A stretch of DNA of 64,000 nt, taken from positions 1-64,000 of the forward strand of contig JANJUF010000051.1 of the NCBI GenBank assembly GCA_024710705.1, in the 5' to 3' direction. The stretch comes from Gemmatimonadaceae bacterium. GTDB lineage: Bacteria > Gemmatimonadota > Gemmatimonadetes > Gemmatimonadales > Gemmatimonadaceae. Positions within the stretch are counted from its first letter, which is position 1; each line of letters starts with the position of its first letter. Below, one piece after another: positions 31,212-42,993 of the stretch. The notes beneath the pieces were generated by a model, which was not told where the DNA came from, searched no databases, and saw nothing but the letters and a program-made list of their open reading frames with translations. The translations under genes and the position numbers were made by a program.

Positions 31212-32350
31212 TGACACACTCCGGTTATTCCCGTCTGGGCGCGTTGGCGCTGCTCGCGCTCCTCGCCAGCGGCACGGTCGCCGCGCAGGGGACGGTCGGC
31301 GGCCAAGGCTTTGGCTATCCCACGGGCCAGATGTCGGGTGGCGTGCTCGGATCGGGCGGAGCCGGGGCCGAGAGCGACCCGAACTCGGCCATCAATCCGG
31401 CGGCGATTGCGCAGCCGAACCGGTTCTCGCTGATGCTGCAGTTCGAGCCCGAGACCCGACGCACCAGTGCCGGAGGGCGCAGCGATGCCGCGTCCATCGT
31501 GCGCTTCCCCGCCTTCATGGCGACCGGGGCGTTCAAGCGCTTCGTAGGCGCGGTCGGAGTCACCAGCGTGCTCGACCGCACCTGGACCAACAGCTATGCC
31601 GACAGCCTGCTCATCGATGGCAACTGGATCCCGACCACGGTCACCGCGCGCAGCGAAGGCGCGTTGAGCGACGTACGCGCGGCGGCGAGCTACTTCGTGA
31701 ATCGCCGCCTCCAGGTCGGCGTCGGCCTGCACGGCATGACCGGCGAGAACCGGACGGGGCTCACCTACGCCTTCGCCGACACCTCCGGCGTCGGCGCCAT
31801 CGTCCAGTCCGCGGATTATTCGTTCAACGGCGCGGCGATGTCGTTCGGCATCGTCTCGGAGCCGAAGGACGGCCTGCAGATCTCGGCGTCCATGCGCTCG
31901 GGTGGAGCGCTGGTGCTTGAGCGCTCAGGCGCCGAGGTGGGGGCTGCCGACGTGCCCATCCGCTTCGGCGTTGGCATCACGTGGGCGGCGATCCCGGGCC
32001 TGGCGCTCAGTGCCCGCCTCGACCAAACGCGATGGAGCGACCTGGAGGGATTGGGGAGCGCGCAGGTTTCGCTCTTCGATGCTACCGAAGTCGCGGTGGG
32101 CGCCGATGTGTTGGGGCCGAGGATCGGTCCCGTGAACTCGGCAGTCCGTGTGGGGCTTCGCGACAGGACTCTTCCCTTCGGGCTCGCAGGCAACGCCGTG
32201 AAGGAGCGCATCTGGGCGTTCGGCCTTGGACTTCCCGTGTCGCGCGGGCGTGCACAAGTCGATCTCGCACTGCAGCGCGCCACCCGCACGGCGCCCGGCG
32301 CGTCCGAGAAGGCCTGGCTCCTCACGGTCGGGCTCGGCATCAGGCCCTGA
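31211..32350 (+). CDS. Hypothetical outer-membrane beta-barrel-like protein
   Basis: Signal peptide ending VAAQG, alternating hydrophobic pattern typical of barrel strands; start overlaps upstream stop. Confidence 0.6.
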   Translation: MTHSGYSRLGALALLALLASGTVAAQGTVGGQGFGYPTGQMSGGVLGSGGAGAESDPNSAINPAAIAQPNRFSLMLQFEPETRRTSAGGRSDAASIVRFPAFMATGAFKRFVGAVGVTSVLDRTWTNSYADSLLIDGNWIPTTVTARSEGALSDVRAAASYFVNRRLQVGVGLHGMTGENRTGLTYAFADTSGVGAIVQSADYSFNGAAMSFGIVSEPKDGLQISASMRSGGALVLERSGAEVGAADVPIRFGVGITWAAIPGLALSARLDQTRWSDLEGLGSAQVSLFDATEVAVGADVLGPRIGPVNSAVRVGLRDRTLPFGLAGNAVKERIWAFGLGLPVSRGRAQVDLALQRATRTAPGASEKAWLLTVGLGIRP

Positions 32351-32358
32351 CCGCCACG

Positions 32359-33516
32359 ATGGAGCCCTCGGCCCCCGCCACCCCGACGACCACGGTCCTC
32401 GTCGCGGATGACGTCGAGGCCAACGTCGAGTTGCTGCGCGACCAACTGGCGCCCATCGGCTGCAGCATCCTCCACGCCACCGACGGTCCGGCAGCGCTGG
32501 CGATGGCCGCACATCAGCGCCCGGACCTTTGCATTCTCGACATCTCGATGCCCGCCGGGGACCTCGGCGTGTCCGACCGTGAGGCGGGATTCGAAGTCTG
32601 CCGCCGGCTGAAGCGCGATCCGCGCACGGCGCGAATCCCGGTGATCTTCGTGTCGGCCCTCAACGAGGCCGGCGATCGCATCAAGGCAATCGAGTCGGGC
32701 GGCGATGACTTCCTGCTCAAGCCGCACAACCGACACGTGCTGGGCGCCCGCGTGCGATCGCTGCTCAAGCTCAAGGGGGCCACCGACGCGCTCGAGGAGT
32801 CGCTGCGCCGCCTGCGCGAGATGCAGCGGGAGCGCGATGATCTCACGCGGATGGTGGTGCACGACCTCAAGACCCCGCTCACGTCGATGTTGGCCACGCT
32901 CGAGATGCTGCGTGACGGCGACTTCGGGCCGCTCGCCGACCGCGCCGCCCGAGCGCTCTCGGACGTCGAGGGCAAGGCCGAGGATCTGCTGGGGCTGATC
33001 CACAACCTCCTCGACGTCACGCGCGCGGAGCAGAAGCCCCTCGTGCTCGCTCCGGAGCCCATCGCCCCGGCGGCCTTCCTGGCCGAGCTCCAGTACGACT
33101 GGGCCCTGCGCTTCCGCCAGGAGCAGACGGCGACGGCCATCGAAGTGGCCGACGACGCCCCCGTCTTCTCGGCCGACAAGGCGTTGCTGAAGCGCGTCTT
33201 CTCGAACCTCATCCAGAACGCCATCACCCACTCGCCGATGCCGGTGCGGCTCACGTTGGCGGCGCGGCGCGATGGGACGGGCATCCTCTTCACGGTGGCC
33301 GACGACGGGCCGGGGATTCCCGCCGAGTACCAGGAGACCATCTTCGCGCAGTTCACGCAACTGAGCGTGCCCAACGCGCCGCGGGTGTTCTCCAGCGGCC
33401 TCGGCTTGGCCTTCTGCCGCGTGGCGATGGAATCGCACGGGGGGAGGATCTCCGTCCGCAGCGAGGGCCAGGGGAGTACGTTCTCGCTCTGGCTCCCGGT
33501 CGGCGCCGCGGCCTGA
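32359..33516 (+). CDS. Receiver-histidine kinase hybrid
   Basis: Start ATG 32359; receiver VLVADDVEANVELLRDQL...LCILDISMP, HisKA MVVHDLKTPLTSM, HATPase NLIQNAITHS and GLGLAFCRVAME. Confidence 0.92.
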   Translation: MEPSAPATPTTTVLVADDVEANVELLRDQLAPIGCSILHATDGPAALAMAAHQRPDLCILDISMPAGDLGVSDREAGFEVCRRLKRDPRTARIPVIFVSALNEAGDRIKAIESGGDDFLLKPHNRHVLGARVRSLLKLKGATDALEESLRRLREMQRERDDLTRMVVHDLKTPLTSMLATLEMLRDGDFGPLADRAARALSDVEGKAEDLLGLIHNLLDVTRAEQKPLVLAPEPIAPAAFLAELQYDWALRFRQEQTATAIEVADDAPVFSADKALLKRVFSNLIQNAITHSPMPVRLTLAARRDGTGILFTVADDGPGIPAEYQETIFAQFTQLSVPNAPRVFSSGLGLAFCRVAMESHGGRISVRSEGQGSTFSLWLPVGAAA

Positions 33517-33538
33517 TGGCATCGCTTATCTTTCGGCC

Positions 33539-34879
33539 ATGAGCACGCGTCCCGCTCCTACCGTCTATATCGAGACCTACGGCTGCCAGATGAACGTCAG
33601 CGATTCCGAGCTGATGTACGGGCGTCTGGAGGCCGAGGGCTACGTGTCGGTGGATGGTCCGAACGGCGCCGACGTGGTGCTCGTGAACACCTGCGCCATC
33701 CGTGAGAACGCCGAGCAGCGGGTGATCGGACGCTTGGGCGAACTGCGGCGCGACCTCAAGCCGGGCGCGGTGCTCGGCGTGACGGGCTGCATGGCCCAGC
33801 GCCTCGGCCCGCGCCTGCTGGAGACCGACACGCGCGTCCAGTTGGTGGTGGGGCCCGATGCCTATCGCTCGCTGCCGTCGATGATCGAGAGCGCCCGCAA
33901 CGGCGAACGGTTCAGCGCCACCGACTTCGACCTCGAGGAGCACTACGAGGACTTCACGGCCCGTCGCTTCGAGGGCGTCAAGGCGTGGATCCCCGTCCAG
34001 CGCGGCTGTGACTATCGTTGCACGTACTGCATCGTGCCCACCACGCGTGGTCCCGAGCGCTCGCGCAAGCTGGCCGATGTGGTTCGCGAGACGGCCGAGG
34101 TGGCGCAGCGCGGCATCAGCGAGGTGGTGCTGCTCGGCCAGACGGTGAACTCGTATCACGACGGCACGCACGACTTCGCCGACCTGTTGCGGGCGGTGGG
34201 CGCGGTGGACGGGATCCGCCGCGTGCGCTACACGAGCCCGCACCCGAACGACTTTTCGGACCGCGTCATCGCCGCGATGGCCGAGACGCCGACCGTGTGC
34301 GAGCATGTGCACCTGCCGATGCAGAGCGGATCCACGTCCATGCTTAAGCGAATGCTCCGCCGCTACTCGCGCGAGGAGTACCTGGAATGCGTGGCACGCC
34401 TGCGCACGGCCATGCCGGGCCTCGGGCTCACCACCGACATCATCGTCGGCTTCCCGGGCGAGACCGATGAAGAGTTCGCCGACACGCTTTCGCTCTGCCG
34501 CGAGGTGCGCTTCGACGATGCCTTCACCTTCAAGTTCTCGGCCCGCGAGGGGACGCCGGCCACGCGCATGCCGCCGGAATGGACGATCCCGCAGGACGTG
34601 ATGGACGCGCGGTATGACGCGTTGGTCGCCACCGTCCGTGGCATCTCGCGTGAGAAGAATCTCCGCCGGCTGGGCGAGCGGATGGAGGTGCTGGTGGAGA
34701 AGGAGGCGCGGAAGGGCGAACTCTTCCAGGCGCGCTCGCGCGACTTCAAGACCGTGCTCGTGCCGGGCACGCCCGCGAGCATCGGGGCCTACCTCACGGT
34801 GGAGCTCACGGGGACGACGGGCGCGACGTTCACGGGGACGCCGGTGCAGGAGCGACTCCCGCTGCCGATGGCGGGGTAG
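33539..34879 (+). CDS. miaB: tRNA-2-methylthio-N6-dimethylallyladenosine synthase
   Basis: TYGCQMNVSDSELM, RGCDYRCTYCIVPTTRGPERSR radical SAM cluster, TRAM tail. Confidence 0.95.
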   Translation: MSTRPAPTVYIETYGCQMNVSDSELMYGRLEAEGYVSVDGPNGADVVLVNTCAIRENAEQRVIGRLGELRRDLKPGAVLGVTGCMAQRLGPRLLETDTRVQLVVGPDAYRSLPSMIESARNGERFSATDFDLEEHYEDFTARRFEGVKAWIPVQRGCDYRCTYCIVPTTRGPERSRKLADVVRETAEVAQRGISEVVLLGQTVNSYHDGTHDFADLLRAVGAVDGIRRVRYTSPHPNDFSDRVIAAMAETPTVCEHVHLPMQSGSTSMLKRMLRRYSREEYLECVARLRTAMPGLGLTTDIIVGFPGETDEEFADTLSLCREVRFDDAFTFKFSAREGTPATRMPPEWTIPQDVMDARYDALVATVRGISREKNLRRLGERMEVLVEKEARKGELFQARSRDFKTVLVPGTPASIGAYLTVELTGTTGATFTGTPVQERLPLPMAG

Positions 34880-34941
34880 CAACACTTCAGGCGGTACAAT
34901 GATGCCAGGAGGGGCGCGCCGGGCGAGCAGGATGCCGAGCG

Positions 34942-37188
34942 ATGCCCCTCCTCTTCGTTGGCGGCGTAGCGTGGGTGGCGGGCACGGCGCTCGGGTTGCT
35001 CGGCGCGGTTGGCGCCGCGGGGCTGCTGGGTGTGGCAGCGCTCGGTGGCGTGGCCCTGCTGCGTGCGGCCCGTGGCACGGTCCCGACCGAGCGCTGGGAG
35101 ACGGGCGCGGCACTGGCGTTGCTCTTCGGGGCCGGACTTTCGCTTGGCGGCGACCTCGCCCGGGCCGACGCCGCCTGCGCCGTGGCCGCGCGCACTGCGC
35201 GCACCTGGGACGTGCAGTTGCTCGCGGATGCCGCGCCGGGGAGCTTCGTGCGCGCGACGCTGGAATCGTGTGCGCTGACGGTGGCGCTGGCCGTGCGGCG
35301 CGGCGAGGCGCCCGCCGGCAGCATCGTGCAGGTGACGCGCGCCGAGCTGTCGGAGAGCGAGCGCGGCATCCTGCTGCGCGATGCGGTGCTCGCGCCGCGC
35401 CGGCCACCGGGCCCCCTGGCGCGGTGGCGCTCGCGTGTGGCCCGGCAGCTCGACGCCCGCTTCGGCGATGACGCGCCACTTGTGCGCGCGCTCCTCATCG
35501 CCGACACCCGCGGACTCGCCCCCGAGCTCCGCGAGCGCTACACCGACGCCGGGTTGGTGCACGTGCTCTCCATCTCCGGCATGCACGTGGGCATCATCGG
35601 CGGCGCGCTCTTGCTGTTGGTGGAGGCGTTGCGACTCCCCACCGCGATCGGACGGCTGGCGGCCGTCGGCATCACGGTCGTGTATGTGCTGGCCATCGGG
35701 GCACCGCCGCCGGCGGTGCGGAGCGCCGCCCTCTTCACGGCCCTGAACATCGGCCGGATCCTGCAACGCCCGGTGCAGGTGTGGGCCACGTTCGCCCTCG
35801 GCGCGCTCGTGCCGTTGGTGGAGCCGCGCACCGTGCTGAACCTCGGATGGCAACTCTCGGTGGCAGGATACGCGGCGGTGATCGTGTCCGGCCAGTTCGC
35901 GCGTCGGGTGGTTCCGGAGTCGTGGCGTGGATGGCGCGCGCGCCTGGCTGGCGAACTCATCACCGGCGTGCTGACCACGCTGGCCACGGCGCCCCCGGTG
36001 GCCTGGCACTTCGGGCGGCTCAGCCTCGTGTCGCCGATCAGTAACGTGCTTGCCGGTCCGATCGTGGCGCTGTTGCAGCCCACGCTCTTCGCGGCCATGC
36101 TGCTGCCTGGGGCGTGGGGCGCCGACCTGACGGCCGACGCGTCGCGGCCGATGCTCCGGGCGCTGGACGCGGTGGCGGCGGGGGCGGCATCGCTCCCCGG
36201 TGCAGCGGTGGTGGTGGCGCCCACGGCGCTCGCGGCCCTCGTGAGCGTCGTGGGCGTGGTGGCCCTGCTCGCGGCGGCGTGGCGGCGGCACTGGGCGGCG
36301 CCGACGGCGGTCGCTGGCGCGGCGCTGGCGCTGCTGCTGTGGATTCCGGCCCCACGGTTGGCGGCATCGGGGGAGATGGAGTTGCATCTCATCGACGTGG
36401 GGCAGGGCGATGCCGTGGCACTGCGCACGCCGCGCGGCCGATGGATCCTCATTGATGCCGGTCGCACTTGGAGTTCCGGTGACGCCGGACGCGCGACGGT
36501 GATTCCCTACCTCCGCCGCGTGGGTGGGCCCTTGGCGCTCTTCATCCTCTCGCACCCGCACGCCGACCATGTGGGTGGGGCGGCCAGTGTCGTGCGCGCC
36601 CTGCGCCCAGCCGAGCTGCGCGACGCGGCCTTCGTGGCGGGGAGCGCATCGTATCGGGCCATGCTGGAGGCGGTGGCGCAGGTCGGCGCACGATGGCAGC
36701 GCGTGCGTCCCGGGGAGCGACTGGAGTTCGATGGCGTCACGCTCGAATTCCTCGCACCCGACTCGGCGTGGACCGTGTCGCTCGACGATCCCAACGCGGC
36801 CAGTACGATCGTGCGGGCGCGCTACGGCGCCGTGAGCGCCCTGCTCACCGGCGACGCCGAAGCCGAGGAGGAGGGCTGGCTGCTCGACCGTGATCCTGGT
36901 GCCGTGCGCGCGACCATCCTGAAAGTGGGGCACCACGGCTCGCGCACGAGCACGACGCCGGCCTTTCTCGAGGCCGTCGGTCCGCGCGTGGCGGTTGTGT
37001 CGGTGGGGGCGGGGAACGGCTATGGCCACCCGAACCCCGAGGTGATGGCGCGACTCACCGCGCGCGGCGCGACCGTGCTCCGCACCGACCAGCTCGGGAC
37101 GCTCGTACTCCGCACCGACGGCGAGCGCATCGGCGTCGAGGCCGGCGGGCACCGCTGGGAGATCCGCGACCCATTGCCTCCACCGTAG
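34942..37188 (+). CDS. comEC: ComEC/Rec2 family DNA uptake protein with C-terminal MBL-fold domain
   Basis: Competence core [19 protein letters not shown] motif [11 protein letters not shown], multiple TM segments. Confidence 0.93.
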   Translation: MPLLFVGGVAWVAGTALGLLGAVGAAGLLGVAALGGVALLRAARGTVPTERWETGAALALLFGAGLSLGGDLARADAACAVAARTARTWDVQLLADAAPGSFVRATLESCALTVALAVRRGEAPAGSIVQVTRAELSESERGILLRDAVLAPRRPPGPLARWRSRVARQLDARFGDDAPLVRALLIADTRGLAPELRERYTDAGLVHVLSISGMHVGIIGGALLLLVEALRLPTAIGRLAAVGITVVYVLAIGAPPPAVRSAALFTALNIGRILQRPVQVWATFALGALVPLVEPRTVLNLGWQLSVAGYAAVIVSGQFARRVVPESWRGWRARLAGELITGVLTTLATAPPVAWHFGRLSLVSPISNVLAGPIVALLQPTLFAAMLLPGAWGADLTADASRPMLRALDAVAAGAASLPGAAVVVAPTALAALVSVVGVVALLAAAWRRHWAAPTAVAGAALALLLWIPAPRLAASGEMELHLIDVGQGDAVALRTPRGRWILIDAGRTWSSGDAGRATVIPYLRRVGGPLALFILSHPHADHVGGAASVVRALRPAELRDAAFVAGSASYRAMLEAVAQVGARWQRVRPGERLEFDGVTLEFLAPDSAWTVSLDDPNAASTIVRARYGAVSALLTGDAEAEEEGWLLDRDPGAVRATILKVGHHGSRTSTTPAFLEAVGPRVAVVSVGAGNGYGHPNPEVMARLTARGATVLRTDQLGTLVLRTDGERIGVEAGGHRWEIRDPLPPP

Positions 37189-37202
37189 GAACCCGGCCAC
37201 CT

Positions 37203-38255
37203 TTGGAGGGTCGCGCCACACTCTCTCTCGCCGCCCTCCGGAACGTGGTCAACTATACCGATACCTCGGTCGTCACGATCGAGCGCTACATCATCGAGCA
37301 GGAGCGTCGTTTCCCGGATGCCACGGGCGATCTCTCCGGCATCCTCTACGACCTCGCCCTGGCGAGCAAGATCATCGCCAACAAGGTGCGGTTGGCCGGT
37401 CTCGTGGACATCCTCGGCGGGCACGGCACGGAGAACGTGCAGGGCGAGGCGCAGCAGAAGCTCGACGTTATCGCCAACGACATCATCGTCAAGGCGATGG
37501 ACCACGGCGGTCGGCTCTGCACGATGGCGTCGGAGGAGCAGGAGGGCCTGATCCCGATTCCCGAGCAGTTCCGGCGCGGGAAGTACGTGCTGCTCTTCGA
37601 TCCCCTCGACGGGTCGTCGAACATCGATGTGAATGTGCCCGTGGGCACGATCTTCTCGGTGCTGCGCAAGGTCACCGAGGGCGAGGAGGGCCAGATGGCC
37701 GACGCCCTGCAACCGGGGATGAAGCAGGTGGCGGCCGGCTACGTGAACTACGGGTCGAGCACCATGCTCGTGTACACCACCGGGCGCGGGGTGCACGGAT
37801 TCACGCTCGATCCGTCCATTGGCGAGTTCCTGCTGTCGCATCCGAACATGCGGATCCCCGAGCAGGGCCGGTACTTGAGCGTGAACGACGCGTACGAGCA
37901 GCATTGGGAGGAGAACGTCCGGGCCCTGATGCGCCGGTACCGCGGCCTCGACGGCCAGCGCAAGGCGATGAACGTGCGCTACGTGGGTTCACTGGTGGCC
38001 GACTTCCATCGCAACCTACTCGGCGGCGGGCTCTTCGCGTATCCGGCCAACACCAAGAGTCCCAACGGCAAGCTGCGCCTGCTCTACGAGTGCAACCCGC
38101 TGGCCTTCATCGCCGAGCAGGCGGGCGGTGCGGCGATCGACGGCCAGCAGCGCATCCTCGACATCCAGCCGACCTCGTTGCATCAGCGCACGCCCTACTT
38201 CGTCGGCTCCAAGGCCGACGTCGAGATCGCGTCCGAGATGCTCGCGAAGGGCTGA
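37203..38255 (+). CDS. fbp: Fructose-1,6-bisphosphatase class I
   Basis: [45 protein letters not shown]; probable TTG start. Confidence 0.95.
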   Translation: MEGRATLSLAALRNVVNYTDTSVVTIERYIIEQERRFPDATGDLSGILYDLALASKIIANKVRLAGLVDILGGHGTENVQGEAQQKLDVIANDIIVKAMDHGGRLCTMASEEQEGLIPIPEQFRRGKYVLLFDPLDGSSNIDVNVPVGTIFSVLRKVTEGEEGQMADALQPGMKQVAAGYVNYGSSTMLVYTTGRGVHGFTLDPSIGEFLLSHPNMRIPEQGRYLSVNDAYEQHWEENVRALMRRYRGLDGQRKAMNVRYVGSLVADFHRNLLGGGLFAYPANTKSPNGKLRLLYECNPLAFIAEQAGGAAIDGQQRILDIQPTSLHQRTPYFVGSKADVEIASEMLAKG

Positions 38256-38260
38256 GCGCG

Positions 38261-39877
<1,617 letters not shown>

Positions 39878-39953
39878 GCCGATGGCTTGAATGGCGTATG
39901 GACGGGCGCTAAGTTTAACGGGTTCCACACGTTACGCCACGTCACACCAGGCC

Positions 39954-40298
39954 ATGCCAACCTACGAGTACCGCTGCCCCCAGGGGCACGACTTCGAGGA
40001 CTTCGTCCTCAAGATCAGCGAAGCGAAGCCCGAACTCCCATGCCCGACCTGCGGCGCCGTGGGTGCGCGCCGCATGAGCGCCGGCTCCGGACTGCTCTTC
40101 AAGGGCTCGGGTTTCTACATCACGGATTACGGCAAGGACGGCAAGAAGGATCAGCGCGCCGCCACGCCGAGTGAGGGTGGGACTGGCGCCGCGAGTGCTC
40201 CTGCGGCCACCGCGCCGGCCGCGTCCGCGTCGAGCGCCCCGGCCGCAAGCGCGCCCGCCGCCGCAGCCAGCACGCCGAAGTCCGGACCCGCGAAGTGA
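39954..40298 (+). CDS. FmdB-family zinc ribbon protein with Ala/Ser/Pro-rich tail
   Basis: MPTYEYRCPQGHDFE...LPCPTCGAVGARR, FKGSGFYITDYGK. Confidence 0.9.
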   Translation: MPTYEYRCPQGHDFEDFVLKISEAKPELPCPTCGAVGARRMSAGSGLLFKGSGFYITDYGKDGKKDQRAATPSEGGTGAASAPAATAPAASASSAPAASAPAAAASTPKSGPAK

Positions 40299-41938
40299 GC
40301 GGTGTAGACGCCCTCCGCGGCGCCTTGGTCCGCGCCGCGGTCGCCCTCGGCGCGTCCGGCGACGTGAGCGTGAACCTCGAGCGTCCGCGCGATCCTGCCC
40401 ACGGCGACTGGGCGACGAACCTCGCGATGACGCTCGCGAAACCGCTGGGCAAGAAGCCGCGCGAGATCGCCGACGCCATCGTGGCGTCGCTCGACCGCGC
40501 GGCCGCCGGCGTGGCCGAGGCCAGCGTGGCCGGTCCCGGCTTCATCAACTTCCGGCTCGACACTGCGGACCTCGCGTCGGGCCTCACGCGCGTGCTCGCC
40601 GCCGGCGCCCAGTGGGGCTGTGGCAGCGGCGGCGCCGGCAAGAGCGCGAACGTCGAGTTCGTCTCGGCGAACCCGACGGGGCCGCTGCACGTGGGGCACG
40701 GACGCCAGGCGGCGCTCGGCGACGCCATCGCCGCGTTGCTCGCCTCGCAGCAGTGGACGGTCACGCGCGAGTTCTACTACAACGACGGCGGCGTCCAGAT
40801 CGCCAACCTCGCGCTCAGCGTACAGGCGCGCTTGCGCGAGCGCGCTGGCGACGCGTTGGTGATCCCCGAGGGCGGCTACCACGGCGAGTACATCAAGGAC
40901 ATCGCCGAGCGCTATGCTGCCGAGTTTCCCGCCGATCCCCGCGGCGACGACTTGGAGCAGGTGCGGGCGATTGCCGTGCGCGAACTCCGCCGGGAGCAGG
41001 ACCTCGACCTCCGCGCCTTCGGCGTGAGGTTCGACGTCTACTTCCTCGAGAGCTCGCTCTACACCGACGGCCTGGTGGAGAAGACGGTCGCGGCGCTGCG
41101 GGCCAAGGGACACACCTTCGAGGACGATGGCGCGCTCTACCTGCGCACCACCGACTACGGCGACGACAAGGACCGCGTCATGCGCAAGCGCGACGGGACC
41201 TTCACGTACTTCGTGCCGGACGTCGCCTACCACGTGACGAAGTTCGAGCGCGGCTTCACGCGCGCCATCAACGTGCAGGGCGCCGATCATCACGGCACCA
41301 CGGCCCGCGTGCGCGCCGGGCTACAGGCCCTCGAGATGGGCGTGCCGCAGGGCTATCCCGAGTACGTGCTGCACCAGATGGTGACGGTGATGAAGGGCGG
41401 CGAGGAGGTGAAGATCTCCAAGCGCGCCGGCAGCTACGTGACCGTGCGCGACCTCATCGACGAAGTGGGGCGCGATGCGGTGCGCTACTTCTTCCTCATG
41501 CGGAAGGGCGACAGCCAGCTGGTGTTCGACGTGGATCTTGCGCGCTCGCAGAGCGAGGAGAATCCCGTCTACTACATCCAGATGGCGCACGCGCGGGTGA
41601 GCAACATCTTCCGCGTGGGCGAGGTGGATCCGGCCTCGGTGACGGGGGCCGGCGTGAACTGGGGTGTGCTCGATTCGGTGGAGGAGCGCGAGTTGGTAAA
41701 AGCCATCCTCGACTGGCCCGAGTTCGTGGCCGCGGCGGCCGAGGCCCTCGAGCCGCATCGCGTGGCCAACTGGCTCCTTGAGACGGCGCGCCTCGTGCAT
41801 ACCTGGTACCACAAGCACCACGTGCTCGGCGAGGCGCCGGAGGTCATGCAGGCCCGGCTCGCGCTGGCCAAGGCGGTGCGCATCACCCTCGCGAACGGAC
41901 TCGGCCTGCTTGGTATCGCCGCGCCCGAGCGGATGTAG
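40295..41938 (+). CDS. argS: Arginine--tRNA ligase
   Basis: EFVSANPTGPLHVGHGRQAALGD class I HIGH-type motif, C-terminal DALR-like anticodon domain. Confidence 0.95.
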   Translation: MSGVDALRGALVRAAVALGASGDVSVNLERPRDPAHGDWATNLAMTLAKPLGKKPREIADAIVASLDRAAAGVAEASVAGPGFINFRLDTADLASGLTRVLAAGAQWGCGSGGAGKSANVEFVSANPTGPLHVGHGRQAALGDAIAALLASQQWTVTREFYYNDGGVQIANLALSVQARLRERAGDALVIPEGGYHGEYIKDIAERYAAEFPADPRGDDLEQVRAIAVRELRREQDLDLRAFGVRFDVYFLESSLYTDGLVEKTVAALRAKGHTFEDDGALYLRTTDYGDDKDRVMRKRDGTFTYFVPDVAYHVTKFERGFTRAINVQGADHHGTTARVRAGLQALEMGVPQGYPEYVLHQMVTVMKGGEEVKISKRAGSYVTVRDLIDEVGRDAVRYFFLMRKGDSQLVFDVDLARSQSEENPVYYIQMAHARVSNIFRVGEVDPASVTGAGVNWGVLDSVEERELVKAILDWPEFVAAAAEALEPHRVANWLLETARLVHTWYHKHHVLGEAPEVMQARLALAKAVRITLANGLGLLGIAAPERM

Positions 41939-41964
41939 TTTTTCTCGTTCGACCTTGAACCGCG

Positions 41965-42044
41965 TTTCACCACGAAGGCACGAAGGGCTCCGTGGGCTCG
42001 AAACCATCTGCTCGCGTCGGAACCCTTCGTGCCTTCGTGGTAAA
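41965..42044. repeat. Palindromic octad repeat between argS and PfkB-family gene
   Basis: ACCACGAAGGCACGAAGGG (41969-41987) and perfect 19-bp reverse complement CCCTTCGTGCCTTCGTGGT (42023-42041), 35-bp loop. Confidence 0.92.
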
Positions 42045-42075
42045 TGCAGTTTCATCCTTGCGCTGAGAACTCTGC

Positions 42076-42993
42076 ATGAGCGTGCTCGTCGTCGGTTCCG
42101 TGGCCCTCGATTCCGTCGAGACCCCATTCGGCAAGGCCGATGAGGTGCTCGGGGGCTCGGCCAACTACTTCGCCGCCTCGGCGTCGCACCAGACCGCCGT
42201 CCAGCTGGTGGGCGTGGTGGGCAGCGACTACCCGATGGACAAGCTCGAGCCGCTCAGGGCGCGCGGCGTGGACTTGGCCGGCCTCGAGCGGGCCGAGGGC
42301 GAGTCGTTCCGCTGGCGCGGCCGCTACCGCCACGATCTCAACTCGGCCGAGACGCTGGAGACCCGCCTCGGCGTGTTCTCCCACTTCAAGCCGAAGATCC
42401 CCACGCAGTTCAAGTCGGCCGAGTACGTGTTCCTCGCCAACATTGACCCGCGGTTGCAGATCGACGTGCTCAGCCAGGTGGAGCGGCCCAAGCTCGTGGC
42501 CTGCGACACGATGAACTTCTGGATCGAGTCGCGGCGCCCCGACCTGCTCACCCTGTTGGGCAAGGTGGACCTCATCACGCTCAATGACGCCGAGGCCCGC
42601 CAACTCACCGAGCAGGCGAACCTCGTGCAGGCGGCGCGGTGGATCCTCGAGCGCGGGCCCAAGACCGTGCTGATCAAGAAAGGCGAGCACGGCGCCTTCA
42701 TGTTCACCAAGGACAGCGTCTTCTTCGCCCCGGCGTATCCGTTGGAAAGCGTGTTCGATCCCACCGGGGCGGGGGATTCCTTCGCCGGCGGCTTCATGGG
42801 CTGGTTGGCACGCACGGGTGACCTGAGCGAGGCGAACATGCGGCGCGCGGTGGTGGTCGGCTCGGCGATGGGGTCGTTCGTCGTGGAAGGGTTCTCCATC
42901 AAGCGGCTGCTCGAGGTCTCGCGCGAGGATATCGAGAATCGCGTGCAGGACTTCCACCAACTGGTGGCCTTCGACCGGGCGCTGGGCGCGTGA
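42076..42993 (+). CDS. PfkB-family carbohydrate/nucleoside kinase
   Basis: GGSANYFA N-terminal motif, DPTGAGDSFAGGFMG anion-hole motif. Confidence 0.9.
   Translation: MSVLVVGSVALDSVETPFGKADEVLGGSANYFAASASHQTAVQLVGVVGSDYPMDKLEPLRARGVDLAGLERAEGESFRWRGRYRHDLNSAETLETRLGVFSHFKPKIPTQFKSAEYVFLANIDPRLQIDVLSQVERPKLVACDTMNFWIESRRPDLLTLLGKVDLITLNDAEARQLTEQANLVQAARWILERGPKTVLIKKGEHGAFMFTKDSVFFAPAYPLESVFDPTGAGDSFAGGFMGWLARTGDLSEANMRRAVVVGSAMGSFVVEGFSIKRLLEVSREDIENRVQDFHQLVAFDRALGA

Noticed and set aside
34789-37221. 810-aa minus-strand ORF antisense to comEC
   Set aside because: High-GC artefact; low-complexity Arg/His/Gln-rich translation
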